Positions 22,213-28,858 of a stretch of DNA of 28,858 nucleotides are shown here, piece by piece. Where the stretch lies: contig CAJMPF010000002.1 of NCBI GenBank assembly GCA_905215195.1, forward strand, positions 1 to 28,858. Direction: 5' to 3'. Origin of the DNA: an uncultured bacterium (GTDB lineage Bacteria > Actinomycetota > Coriobacteriia > Coriobacteriales > Coriobacteriaceae). The number at the start of each line of letters is the position of its first letter. Within the stretch, counting starts at the first letter, position 1. The notes below the pieces were generated by a model, which worked only from the letters and a program-made list of their open reading frames with translations, was not told the origin of the DNA and ran no database searches. The position numbers and the translations under genes were made by a program.

Positions 22213-24374
22213 GCGAAAGTATCTATACGCTGCGCGTTTCGAGGGCTGCGGCAGGAGCGTATCCAACGATTTCCGATGCCTTGGCGGCAGCCGATCAGCT
22301 CTATCCGGATGCCGAGCAACCGGTGATGATTCGCGTCGATCCGGGCGAGTATTGCGAGCGGGTCGAGATTCATCGCTCGCATGTGACGATTGAGGGAGAG
22401 ACGGCCGACAGCGTGCGTATCGTGGGCAGCCTGGGTGCCAAGATGCCTTCGGAGGACGGCTCGGGCGTCGACGGCACGCTCGGCACGTTTAGGACCTATA
22501 CCGTTTTGGTCGATGCCGACGACGTACGGCTCGAGAACCTCACGATCGAAAACGATGCGGGCGATGGGCGCGAGGTCGGTCAAGCGATTGCCCTGTATGC
22601 TGATGGCGACCGTCTGGTTGTCGATGCCTGCTGCATTAAGGGACACCAAGACACGCTGTTTTTGGGTCCGCTGCCGCCGCATGAGGCCAAACCGGGCGGG
22701 TTTATAGGACCCAAACAGTATGCGCCGCGCCGGGTGGGGCGCCAGTATTTTCGACGTTGCCGGATCGAGGGCGATGTCGACTTTATCTTTGGCGGCGCGC
22801 GTGCCTACTTTGAGGAGTGCGAGATTCGCTCGCTCAACCGCGATATGGACGTGAACGGCTACGTGACGGCGGCGTCGACGCCCGAAGGCGAGTCGCACGG
22901 CTTTGTGTTCCACGGCTGTTCGTTTACAGCTCGGGATGGCGTGGCGCCGGATTCGGTCTACCTGGGTCGTCCTTGGCGCGAATGGGCGCAAACTGTGCTG
23001 ATCGATTGCTGGCTGGGGCGACATATCAAGCGCGAAGGCTGGTGGGATTGGAATAAGCCGGCGGCACACAACTGCGTGCAGTATGCTGGCGCGATTCTGC
23101 ATGGGCCGGCGGGTGATACTACCGGCTGGGTGCCGTGGGCGAATGAACTCGATGTGATGGCTGCCGCCGGGTACGCTCGCGAGCAGGTGCTTGCCGGTGG
23201 GGATGGCTGGGATCCCGAGGGCGGCGACGGTGATGCGGTTGAGACGGCTGAACTGTCTGCCAACGGCCGCACCGTGCACATCGAGACGTACTGCGAAGAC
23301 GAACCTGCGCTGCGTGCCCGGCTGAAGCGCGAAGGGCGCTCGGCGGCATTTGCGGGCAAGACTCCTGCGGATTTTGAGGCATGGAAGATTGCGACCAGGA
23401 CTCGTCTGTACGATGTTTTGGGCCTTTCGCTTATGGACCGCGTCCCGATTGAGATTCGTGAGCTCAGCCGCGTGCGGGTTGCCGGCGGCATCGTGCGCAC
23501 CCATGCGATGTTGCAGGTCGAGCGCGATGTTTGGATGCCGTTCTACCTGTTGGAACCGTCTCATCCTAAGCTTGATGAGCGGGGACTCAAACGCTGTTAT
23601 ATCTGCCCGCATGGCCATCAGGGAGCGGGTGCTGCAAGCGTAGCCGGTGTTGCGGGCGTGCCGGCTGTCGATGATGCCGTGCGTAAGTTCAATTACGACT
23701 ACGGTCTGCGTTTAGCGCGCATGGGCTACGTGGCCGTCTGCCCCGACGCACGCGGTTGGGGATACCGTCGTGACTGGAAGGGCCAGGGCGATGACGAGAA
23801 CAGCTACCTGCGCGGAACGTGCCTGAATCAAGCATGTATGGCCGAGCCGCTGGGTCTTACGGTTGCGGGCCTCAACCTCTGGGATAACATGCGCTTGATC
23901 GATTACTTGGAGGCGCGCGGTGACATTGCCATGGATGACCTGGGTTGCTTTGGTTTTTCGGGTGGCGGCTACATGACGTTGTACCTGGCCGCACTCGACC
24001 CGCGTGTGCGCAAGGCGTTTGTCTCGGGCTATCTGTACGGTGTCGATGATTCGCTGCTGCACCTCAACGGCAATTGCAGCTGCAACTACACACCCGGACT
24101 TTGGCGCTTGCTCGACATGGGCGATATTGCCTCGCTTATTGCGCCGCGCCCGTTGTTAGTGCAAAGCTGCGAAGAGGATCATCTGAACGGTTCGCGCGGG
24201 CTGAAAAATGTTGACGAGCAGCTCGAGATCGTGCGCGATGCCTACAAGTTGCTGGGTCGCAGAGATGGCCTGCGGCACGAGGTGTGTCCGGGTGAACACC
24301 ATCTGGGCGTGGCGCATCTTGTCGAGGATATCGAATGGCTCGATTCGCACGTTGCGGAATGCGCCCGTGCATAG
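22209..24374 (+). CDS. CE8 pectin methylesterase fused to an alpha/beta-hydrolase esterase
   Basis: A 721-residue two-domain protein. Residues 1 to about 330 are a CE8 pectinesterase beta-helix with its catalytic set: GQAIAL and GHQDTLF (about 145, Gln/Asp), GDVDFIFGG (about 188, catalytic Asp) and LGRPW (about 252, Arg). From about residue 350 comes an alpha/beta hydrolase of the dienelactone-hydrolase/acetyl-xylan-esterase kind: CPHGHQG, CPDARGWGYRR, GFSGGG (Ser about 584), an acidic residue in CEEDHLN (about 656) and the histidine in GEHHLGVAH (about 695). Both active sites look intact. CE8 removes methyl esters from galacturonate; the second domain could remove acetyl or further methyl groups. 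No signal peptide is seen. Translation is coupled to the preceding esterase. Confidence 0.9.
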   Translation: MSESIYTLRVSRAAAGAYPTISDALAAADQLYPDAEQPVMIRVDPGEYCERVEIHRSHVTIEGETADSVRIVGSLGAKMPSEDGSGVDGTLGTFRTYTVLVDADDVRLENLTIENDAGDGREVGQAIALYADGDRLVVDACCIKGHQDTLFLGPLPPHEAKPGGFIGPKQYAPRRVGRQYFRRCRIEGDVDFIFGGARAYFEECEIRSLNRDMDVNGYVTAASTPEGESHGFVFHGCSFTARDGVAPDSVYLGRPWREWAQTVLIDCWLGRHIKREGWWDWNKPAAHNCVQYAGAILHGPAGDTTGWVPWANELDVMAAAGYAREQVLAGGDGWDPEGGDGDAVETAELSANGRTVHIETYCEDEPALRARLKREGRSAAFAGKTPADFEAWKIATRTRLYDVLGLSLMDRVPIEIRELSRVRVAGGIVRTHAMLQVERDVWMPFYLLEPSHPKLDERGLKRCYICPHGHQGAGAASVAGVAGVPAVDDAVRKFNYDYGLRLARMGYVAVCPDARGWGYRRDWKGQGDDENSYLRGTCLNQACMAEPLGLTVAGLNLWDNMRLIDYLEARGDIAMDDLGCFGFSGGGYMTLYLAALDPRVRKAFVSGYLYGVDDSLLHLNGNCSCNYTPGLWRLLDMGDIASLIAPRPLLVQSCEEDHLNGSRGLKNVDEQLEIVRDAYKLLGRRDGLRHEVCPGEHHLGVAHLVEDIEWLDSHVAECARA

Positions 24375-24443
24375 CCCCTCGGCATGCTGCGAATAAACGG
24401 TACGTTCCTGTATGACTGCCGATGGGCGGATGAGGAGAAGATT

Positions 24444-25112
24444 ATGGAAACGAAGAGTTTGAGTGAATCGACCATTTGCTGCTTTGGCGATTCGACCACA
24501 TGGGGGGATAACGGATGCGGCGCAGGCGGCAACGACATCTCTTGGACTTCGCATCTGGGCGCGTTGCTGGGAGGTGCAGTCGTCGAGAACTTTGGCATCA
24601 AGGGTTCGCGTATCGCCATCAAGGCCGACCGTACCGATTCATTTGTCGAGCGCTTGGACGGCATCGACGACGCGGCCGATGTCTATGTTGTCTTTGGCGG
24701 CGTTAACGACTTTAGCCGCAACGTGCCGCTTGGCGAGTTGGGCAGCACCGATGCGCATGAGTTCTATGGTGCGGTCGACTATCTGATCCGAACCATCACG
24801 GCGCGCTCACCTCAGGCAAAGCTCGTGTTTATGACGCCATGCAAGACGAGTGGTAAGCACGAGAAGGATATCCCGGCAAGCGATGAGGCGAACCATTTGG
24901 GTCTGACGCAAGACGCCTACGTGCGAGCGATGCTGGAGGTCTGCGACCGCTACTCCGTGCCGGTGATTGACCTGTATGCGCAAAGCGGTATCAGCCCGTT
25001 TTTGCCGGAGCACCGCGAGCTCTATATGCCGGACGGTCTGCATTACAGTCCTGCCGGCTATGAGCGCCTGGCGCATCGCATCGCCGCGGGTCTCATCGCC
25101 GTTTGCCGCTAA
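24444..25112 (+). CDS. SGNH/GDSL esterase (CE12-like)
   Basis: A 222-residue SGNH hydrolase with block I CCFGDSTTWG (Ser17), block II glycine in ENFGIKGSR, block III GGVNDF (about 85-90) and block V DGLH (about 197-200), giving the Ser-Asp-His set plus Gly and Asn of the oxyanion hole. Size and motifs resemble rhamnogalacturonan acetylesterases, which fits the locus, but SGNH enzymes are versatile. No signal peptide is visible. The ATG has GAGGAGAAG just upstream; another ATG 60 bases earlier has no ribosome site. It follows the CE8 fusion by 69 bases and is probably the last gene of that unit, since a new operated promoter starts right after its stop. Confidence 0.87.
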   Translation: METKSLSESTICCFGDSTTWGDNGCGAGGNDISWTSHLGALLGGAVVENFGIKGSRIAIKADRTDSFVERLDGIDDAADVYVVFGGVNDFSRNVPLGELGSTDAHEFYGAVDYLIRTITARSPQAKLVFMTPCKTSGKHEKDIPASDEANHLGLTQDAYVRAMLEVCDRYSVPVIDLYAQSGISPFLPEHRELYMPDGLHYSPAGYERLAHRIAAGLIAVCR

Positions 25113-25126
25113 AAGTCTGCCGTTCG
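25107..25126 (+). promoter_or_regulatory. Conserved upstream element, copy 3 (GH105 promoter)
   Basis: CGCTAAAAGTCTGCCGTTCG matches copy 2 at 15 of 20 bases and ends 19.5 bases before the centre of the next operator. It overlaps the stop codon of the SGNH esterase gene. Confidence 0.45.
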
Positions 25127-25164
25127 CGAGGAATATAGGGTTAACGTTCACCCTATATTCCTCG
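25127..25164. promoter_or_regulatory. GH105 operator O1 inside a 38-bp palindrome
   Basis: The operator GGGTTAACGTTCACCC (25138-25153) is embedded in a larger inverted repeat: CGAGGAATATAGGGT (25127-25141) and its exact complement (25150-25164) flank the central T-AACGTT-C. Besides binding a dimer, the DNA would give a long RNA hairpin behind the SGNH gene, so it may double as a transcription end. Confidence 0.75.
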
Positions 25165-25177
25165 TTCGCGTTACACT
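25147..25177 (+). promoter_or_regulatory. GH105 promoter between two operators
   Basis: TTCACC (25147-25152) in O1 and TACACT (25172-25177) with a 19-base spacer, or TTACAC with 18. The -10 is weaker than at the symporter. Confidence 0.5.
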
Positions 25178-25178
25178 A

Positions 25179-25194
25179 GGGGTAACGTTCACCT
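25179..25194. promoter_or_regulatory. GH105 operator O2
   Basis: GGGGTAACGTTCACCT lies 41 bp centre to centre from O1, just after the -10, repeating the paired layout of the other two promoters. Confidence 0.8.
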
Positions 25195-25219
25195 ATCGTT
25201 TATGTCAGAGGGGACAGCA

Positions 25220-26458
25220 ATGGGTTGCAATCAAATCCTGGACCGTTATATCGAGCAGTTGATCGAAACCTCTACGCCGCAGGCGCCGGCTTGGAATATC
25301 GAAAAGATTCGCGCCGGCAAGGAGAACACCTGGAACTATATTGACGGCTGCATGATCAAGGCGCTCATCGAACTGTACGAGATCACGGGCGAGCAGCGCT
25401 ACCTGACCTTTGCCGATGACTACATCGATTTCTTTGTCCAGGACGACGGTACCATCAAGCATTACAACCCGCAGGAGTACAACCTCGATAACGTCAATGC
25501 GGGCAAGACCCTCTACAAGCTCTATGACCTGGTGGGCAAGCCCAAGTACCGTGCCGCCATGGACACCATCTACCGCCAGCTCGAGACCCAGCCGCGCACC
25601 AAAGAAGGCGTGTTTTGGCACAAGGCCGTCTATCCCAACCAGATCTGGCTCGATGGCATGTACATGGCCCAGCCGTTCTACATGCAGTACGAGCTGAGTT
25701 TCCACAACCGTCGTGCCTGCTCGGACAGCTTCCATATGTTCCAGGTTGTGCATGACCTGATGCGCAACCCCCTCAACGGTCTGTACTATCACGCTTACGA
25801 CGCGAGCCGCAAACAGTTCTGGTGCGACCCGGTCACCGGCCTTTCGGCTAACTTCTGGCTGCGCGCCGAGGGCTGGTTTGCCATGGCGCTCATCGACACC
25901 TGGGAGCTTATGCCGCCTTCGATGTCGGCCGAGAAGGATGAGATCCGCAAGATGTTCCACGATCTGATCGACGCCATGCTGCCATATCAGGACGAGAAGA
26001 CCGGCATGTGGCACCAGGTCATCAACCTGCCCAATATCGCCCCCAACTACCTGGAGGAGTCGGGCAGCGCCATCTTTGCCAACGCCATCATGAAGGGCGT
26101 GCGTCTGGGCGTGCTGGGCGAGCGTTACTACCAGTACGGCCGTCGCGCCTTCGACGGCATCTGCGAGACCTGCCTGTCCGAGCATGATGGGCAGCTGGCG
26201 CTCGACAACATCTGCCTGGTCGCGGGCCTGGGCAACACCGCGCACCGCGAGGGCACGTTTGATTACTACATGAGCGAGCCCGTGGTCAAAAATGATGCAA
26301 AGGGTGTGGCGCCGCTGGTGCTTGCCTATATCGAGACCATGCATCACGACAAGCTGGCCGGTAAACGCGATCCGCTCGCCCCCTCGGGCGTGTGCTCCAT
26401 CGAGGACCCGTTTGGCGGATACACCCCGGGCATCAACGCTCATAAGGGATGTGAATAA
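25220..26458 (+). CDS. GH105 unsaturated rhamnogalacturonyl/galacturonyl hydrolase
   Basis: A 412-residue (alpha/alpha)6-barrel protein resembling B. subtilis YteR. WNYIDGCMIKALIELYE (38-54), YNLDNVNAGK with Asp90, and WLDGMYMAQPF with Asp145 correspond to the conserved regions holding the YteR catalytic acids Asp88 and Asp143. The enzyme hydrates the C4-C5 double bond left by pectate or rhamnogalacturonan lyases and so releases the terminal unsaturated uronate. There is no signal peptide, so it acts on imported material. The second ATG is preferred because AGAGGGG lies 7 bases before it; the first ATG at 25202 has no ribosome site. Codon bias is strong. The next gene starts at its stop. Confidence 0.92.
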   Translation: MGCNQILDRYIEQLIETSTPQAPAWNIEKIRAGKENTWNYIDGCMIKALIELYEITGEQRYLTFADDYIDFFVQDDGTIKHYNPQEYNLDNVNAGKTLYKLYDLVGKPKYRAAMDTIYRQLETQPRTKEGVFWHKAVYPNQIWLDGMYMAQPFYMQYELSFHNRRACSDSFHMFQVVHDLMRNPLNGLYYHAYDASRKQFWCDPVTGLSANFWLRAEGWFAMALIDTWELMPPSMSAEKDEIRKMFHDLIDAMLPYQDEKTGMWHQVINLPNIAPNYLEESGSAIFANAIMKGVRLGVLGERYYQYGRRAFDGICETCLSEHDGQLALDNICLVAGLGNTAHREGTFDYYMSEPVVKNDAKGVAPLVLAYIETMHHDKLAGKRDPLAPSGVCSIEDPFGGYTPGINAHKGCE

Positions 26459-26459
26459 C

Positions 26460-27365
26460 GTGGGGGCTATTACTCCGGGTGTACGTTTGCACGACCTTCC
26501 GCAGGGGACTGTCGAGGAACGCATTCGTATGGCGGGAGAGCTGGGCTTTTCGTGCATTCAGCTGCCGAGCAAGGTGCTCTACGCATCGATGGGGATCGAT
26601 CGAGGCGGCCTGACCCGCGAGCTTGCCGACCATTTGCGTGCGGTGCTCGACGAGGCAGGCGTTTCGGTCGCCGTGCTCGGCTGTTATAAGAATCTGGCGA
26701 CGCCCGATCGCCAACAACTCATGGATAACTTTGCCGAGTACGAGGCGTGCTTGAACTTTGCCCAGATGCTCGGCGGATGCCCGGTTGGCACCGAGACCGG
26801 TCGCCCCAATGCGCAGAACCGCGTCGCGGACGACCGCATGACCGATGGGGCACTCGAAGCGTTTACAGACGGGCTTGCACGCGTCTGCGATCGGGCCGAG
26901 GCCGTGGGCGGGCAAATTTTGATCGAGCCCGGTTGGAACGAGACGGTTAATACTCCGGATCGCTGCCGTGAGGTGCTGGAGCGCGTCTCGAGCCCGTCGC
27001 TCGGCGTGATCTACGACCCGGTATCGCTGCTGCACCCCAGTGTCGTTGACGAAGCGCAGGAAATCACCGCGCGCATGCTCTACTTATGCGGCAGTAAGAT
27101 CCGCGTGCTGCACGCCAAGGATTTTGAGATCGTTGATAACGAGGACGGAGCCGGATGGTGCGACGGTACGGGTTCGCGCCTGGTGTGTCATGGCGTGGGC
27201 GAGACGGGACGATATGACTTTGAGCCCGTGGTGGCCTGGGCGGCTGCCGCCTGCCCTGGGATTCCCTGCGTGGTCGAGAACAGTGTGCCAGCGACGGCGG
27301 CTGACTGCCTGGCGACACTCGAGCACATGTCTGCTCGCTGCGGGGCTTCTCATCGCGAGTTATAG
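26460..27365 (+). CDS. TIM-barrel sugar (phosphate) isomerase/epimerase-like protein
   Basis: A 301-residue protein of the xylose-isomerase-like TIM-barrel family. The four metal ligands of the tagatose-3-epimerase group can be seen in order: Glu159 in LIEPGW, Asp186 in IYDPVSLLHP, His218 in VLHAKDF and Glu273 in VVENS. It should therefore isomerise or epimerise a sugar or keto-acid, but the substrate is not known. Coupling to GH105 suggests a product of unsaturated uronate breakdown. GTG at 26460 begins 2 bases after the GH105 stop, with AAGGGA about 11 bases upstream; GTG at 26451, overlapping GH105, is the alternative. Confidence 0.78.
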   Translation: MGAITPGVRLHDLPQGTVEERIRMAGELGFSCIQLPSKVLYASMGIDRGGLTRELADHLRAVLDEAGVSVAVLGCYKNLATPDRQQLMDNFAEYEACLNFAQMLGGCPVGTETGRPNAQNRVADDRMTDGALEAFTDGLARVCDRAEAVGGQILIEPGWNETVNTPDRCREVLERVSSPSLGVIYDPVSLLHPSVVDEAQEITARMLYLCGSKIRVLHAKDFEIVDNEDGAGWCDGTGSRLVCHGVGETGRYDFEPVVAWAAAACPGIPCVVENSVPATAADCLATLEHMSARCGASHREL

Positions 27366-27404
27366 CATTGGCTTTTGCCGTGTCGGCAGATTGAGATTAC
27401 CTGT

Positions 27405-27443
27405 ATGGGGGCGGCGGTGAAGGGTCTTTATCGTCGCCCCCAT
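27405..27443 (+). terminator. Hairpin closing the pectin locus
   Basis: Stem ATGGGGGCGGCG / CGTCGCCCCCAT with one mismatch and a 15-base loop. No T-run follows, so it may be a weak or factor-assisted terminator. Confidence 0.5.
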
Positions 27444-27469
27444 TGGATTGCATTAAAAAGGGGAGTTGC

Positions 27470-28687
27470 GTGGCTATCCACATTGTCGAAGAGGCGAATC
27501 GTTGCCTAGGTTGTAAAAGGGCGTTCTGTCAGATTAAGGGCTGCCCGGTTCAGACGCCTATTCCGCAGGTCATCGACCTGTTCAAACAGCGTCGTCTAGA
27601 AGAAGCGGGCGAGCTGCTGTTCCAGAACAATCCCATGAGCGCGGTCTGCTCCGTGGTGTGCAACCATTCGGGCCAGTGCGAGGGTGCTTGCATTCAGGGC
27701 CGCAAGGGCACACCCGTGCATTTCTCGAGCATCGAGAACTATATCTCGACAGCGTATTTGGATCGTAAGGAGTGGAAGCCCGCACCGTCGTGCGGTAAAC
27801 AGATTGCTGTGGTCGGTTCCGGTCCCGCCGGTATTACCGTGGCCATTAAGATGGCCCAGCTGGGCTGTGCCGTCACGGTATTTGAACAGCGCCCCGAGAT
27901 CGGCGGTGTGCTGGAGTACGGTATCCCCGAGTTCCGCCTGCCCCGTGCGCTCGTACAAAAGTACCGTCACGTGATGTGCTCGCTTGGCGTGCGCGTGCGC
28001 CCCTCGACCACCATCGGCGGCGCGTTGCACATCGATGACCTGCTGCGCGACGGCTACGATGCGGGCTTTGTCGGTACCGGTACCTGGCGAGCTCGCAAAC
28101 TGGGTATTCCCGGCGAGTCGCGCGGCAACGTGCTGTTTGGTATCGATTACCTGGTTGATCCTTCGAGTGTGGCGATCGGACAGAATGTGGCGGTCATCGG
28201 TGCCGGTAACGTGGCCATGGATGTGGCCCGCACGGCGCTGCGCTCGGGTGCTCGTAAGGTCACCGTGTATGCTCGATCGCGCCATATCTCGGCCATCGAT
28301 GACGAGGTGGAGCTGACCGAGCTTGACGGTGCCGAGATTGTGTGCGGCAAGGCGATCTGCGCCATCGACGATAACGGTCCGGTGTTCGAGACGGCTATCT
28401 TTGACGAGGACAACAACGTGGTGGGCTACGAGGAGGAACTCGACCATGCGTCTGCCGACACAGTTGTGATTGCAGCTTCGCAGGTGCCCAAGGACAAGCT
28501 TGTGCTTACGACGGGCGGTCTGGAGACCGATCATCGCGGCCTGCTTTCGGTCGACGAGTGCGGTATGACCACCGTGCCTGGCGTCTTTGCCGCCGGCGAC
28601 GTGGTTAACGGCCCGCTCACCGTGGTTCATGCCGTGGCAGGCGCCAAGCTCGCCGTCGAAGGCATGACTGCCTATTTGGGTCTCTAA
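27470..28687 (+). CDS. GltD/NfnB-like NAD(P)H-dependent flavin oxidoreductase
   Basis: A 405-residue protein of the glutamate-synthase small-subunit family. The N-terminal part has the iron-sulfur cysteine pattern CLGCKRAFCQIKGCP (12-26) and CSVVCNHSGQCEGAC; the FAD site is GSGPAGITVAIKMAQ with a following FE; IGG-EYGIPEFRLP matches the family; the NAD(P) site is VIGAGNVAMDVARTA; and the C-terminal FAD contact is VPGVFAAGDV. It passes electrons from NAD(P)H to a partner subunit. It is shorter than typical GltD (about 470), and no large GltB or NfnA-like partner is in the window. GTG at 27470 is preferred, with AAGGGGAG just before it; an earlier TTG overlaps the hairpin. A link to pectin use is not evident. 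Confidence 0.87.
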   Translation: MAIHIVEEANRCLGCKRAFCQIKGCPVQTPIPQVIDLFKQRRLEEAGELLFQNNPMSAVCSVVCNHSGQCEGACIQGRKGTPVHFSSIENYISTAYLDRKEWKPAPSCGKQIAVVGSGPAGITVAIKMAQLGCAVTVFEQRPEIGGVLEYGIPEFRLPRALVQKYRHVMCSLGVRVRPSTTIGGALHIDDLLRDGYDAGFVGTGTWRARKLGIPGESRGNVLFGIDYLVDPSSVAIGQNVAVIGAGNVAMDVARTALRSGARKVTVYARSRHISAIDDEVELTELDGAEIVCGKAICAIDDNGPVFETAIFDEDNNVVGYEEELDHASADTVVIAASQVPKDKLVLTTGGLETDHRGLLSVDECGMTTVPGVFAAGDVVNGPLTVVHAVAGAKLAVEGMTAYLGL

Positions 28688-28702
28688 CACATCCCATCCA
28701 TC

Positions 28703-28774
28703 AGTTGCGGTGAAATACGGACTGTTTTGGCTGTCAAAAGCCTTATCTACTCCGTATTCCACCGCAACTTTTTT
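28703..28774 (+). terminator. Long-stem terminator after the oxidoreductase gene
   Basis: Arms of 19 bp (28703-28721 and 28751-28769), beginning AGTTGCGGTG, match with one mismatch; the right arm runs into TTTTTT. The 29-base loop holds a smaller hairpin (GGCT ... AGCC). The remaining bases to the window end show no gene or signal. Confidence 0.85.
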
Positions 28775-28858
28775 GCTGGACGGTAAAAAGGCGGGGGAGG
28801 ACGTACGCTCGTGAGCTTGGTGGGTGCTGGTACGATAGGTACGTCAGCAACTGCCGCC

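Noticed and set aside
1..28858. CRISPR arrays, tRNA or rRNA genes
   Set aside because: I saw no regularly spaced direct repeats, no tRNA-like cloverleaf and no rRNA segments on either strand.

Overview
The window is GC-rich, with strong C/G-ending codon choice, few gaps and almost every gene on the + strand. An feoA-feoA-feoB iron locus, a small Cys-rich FeoB-associated membrane protein and a Gram-positive style HPr-like protein point to a gut actinobacterium of the Coriobacteriia. Collinsella is my best guess, from protein style only; nothing here proves the genus.

Layout. (1) 1-2,600: the 3' end of an EbgC/YhcH-family gene, an APC-family amino-acid permease, a 220-bp element bounded by 34-bp inverted repeats, and an HPr-like protein with Asp at the position of the regulatory Ser46. 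(2) 2,650-5,770: ferrous iron uptake (feoA, feoA, feoB), with an iron-box-like site just before feoB. (3) 5,770-11,030: a three-gene envelope or exopolysaccharide module: a GT2 glycosyltransferase fused to a GtrA-like membrane domain, a BcsA-like synthase with a PilZ domain, and a large polytopic membrane protein. A FeoB-associated Cys-rich peptide follows. (4) 11,550-27,365: a pectin/oligogalacturonide utilisation locus: LacI-family regulator, uxaC, uxaB, uxaA (frameshifted), GPH-type sugar symporter, GH28 polygalacturonase, alpha/beta-hydrolase esterase, a CE8 pectin methylesterase fused to an alpha/beta hydrolase, an SGNH esterase, a GH105 unsaturated uronyl hydrolase and a TIM-barrel isomerase/epimerase. 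(5) 27,470-28,687: a GltD/NfnB-like flavoprotein and a strong hairpin. The last 84 bases show nothing I can name.

How the pectin locus should work. None of the degradative enzymes has a visible signal peptide, so oligogalacturonides, probably still methylated and acetylated, would enter by the GPH symporter and be trimmed in the cytoplasm by esterases, GH28 and GH105. Galacturonate then goes through UxaC, UxaB and UxaA to 2-keto-3-deoxygluconate. KduI, KduD, KdgK, KdgA and any pectate lyase are absent from the window. Three promoters (before uxaC, the symporter and GH105) share one architecture: a palindromic operator with core GTGAACGTTCAC overlapping the -35, an 17-19 bp spacer, a -10, and a second operator just downstream, 38-41 bp centre to centre. 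A second conserved 20-bp element lies about 20 bp upstream of each first operator. The adjacent LacI-family gene is the obvious candidate regulator.

The uxaA reading frame is broken at 17,410. The break is explained exactly by loss of one copy of a 7-bp tandem repeat, so it may be a real mutation, a reversible switch or a sequence error.
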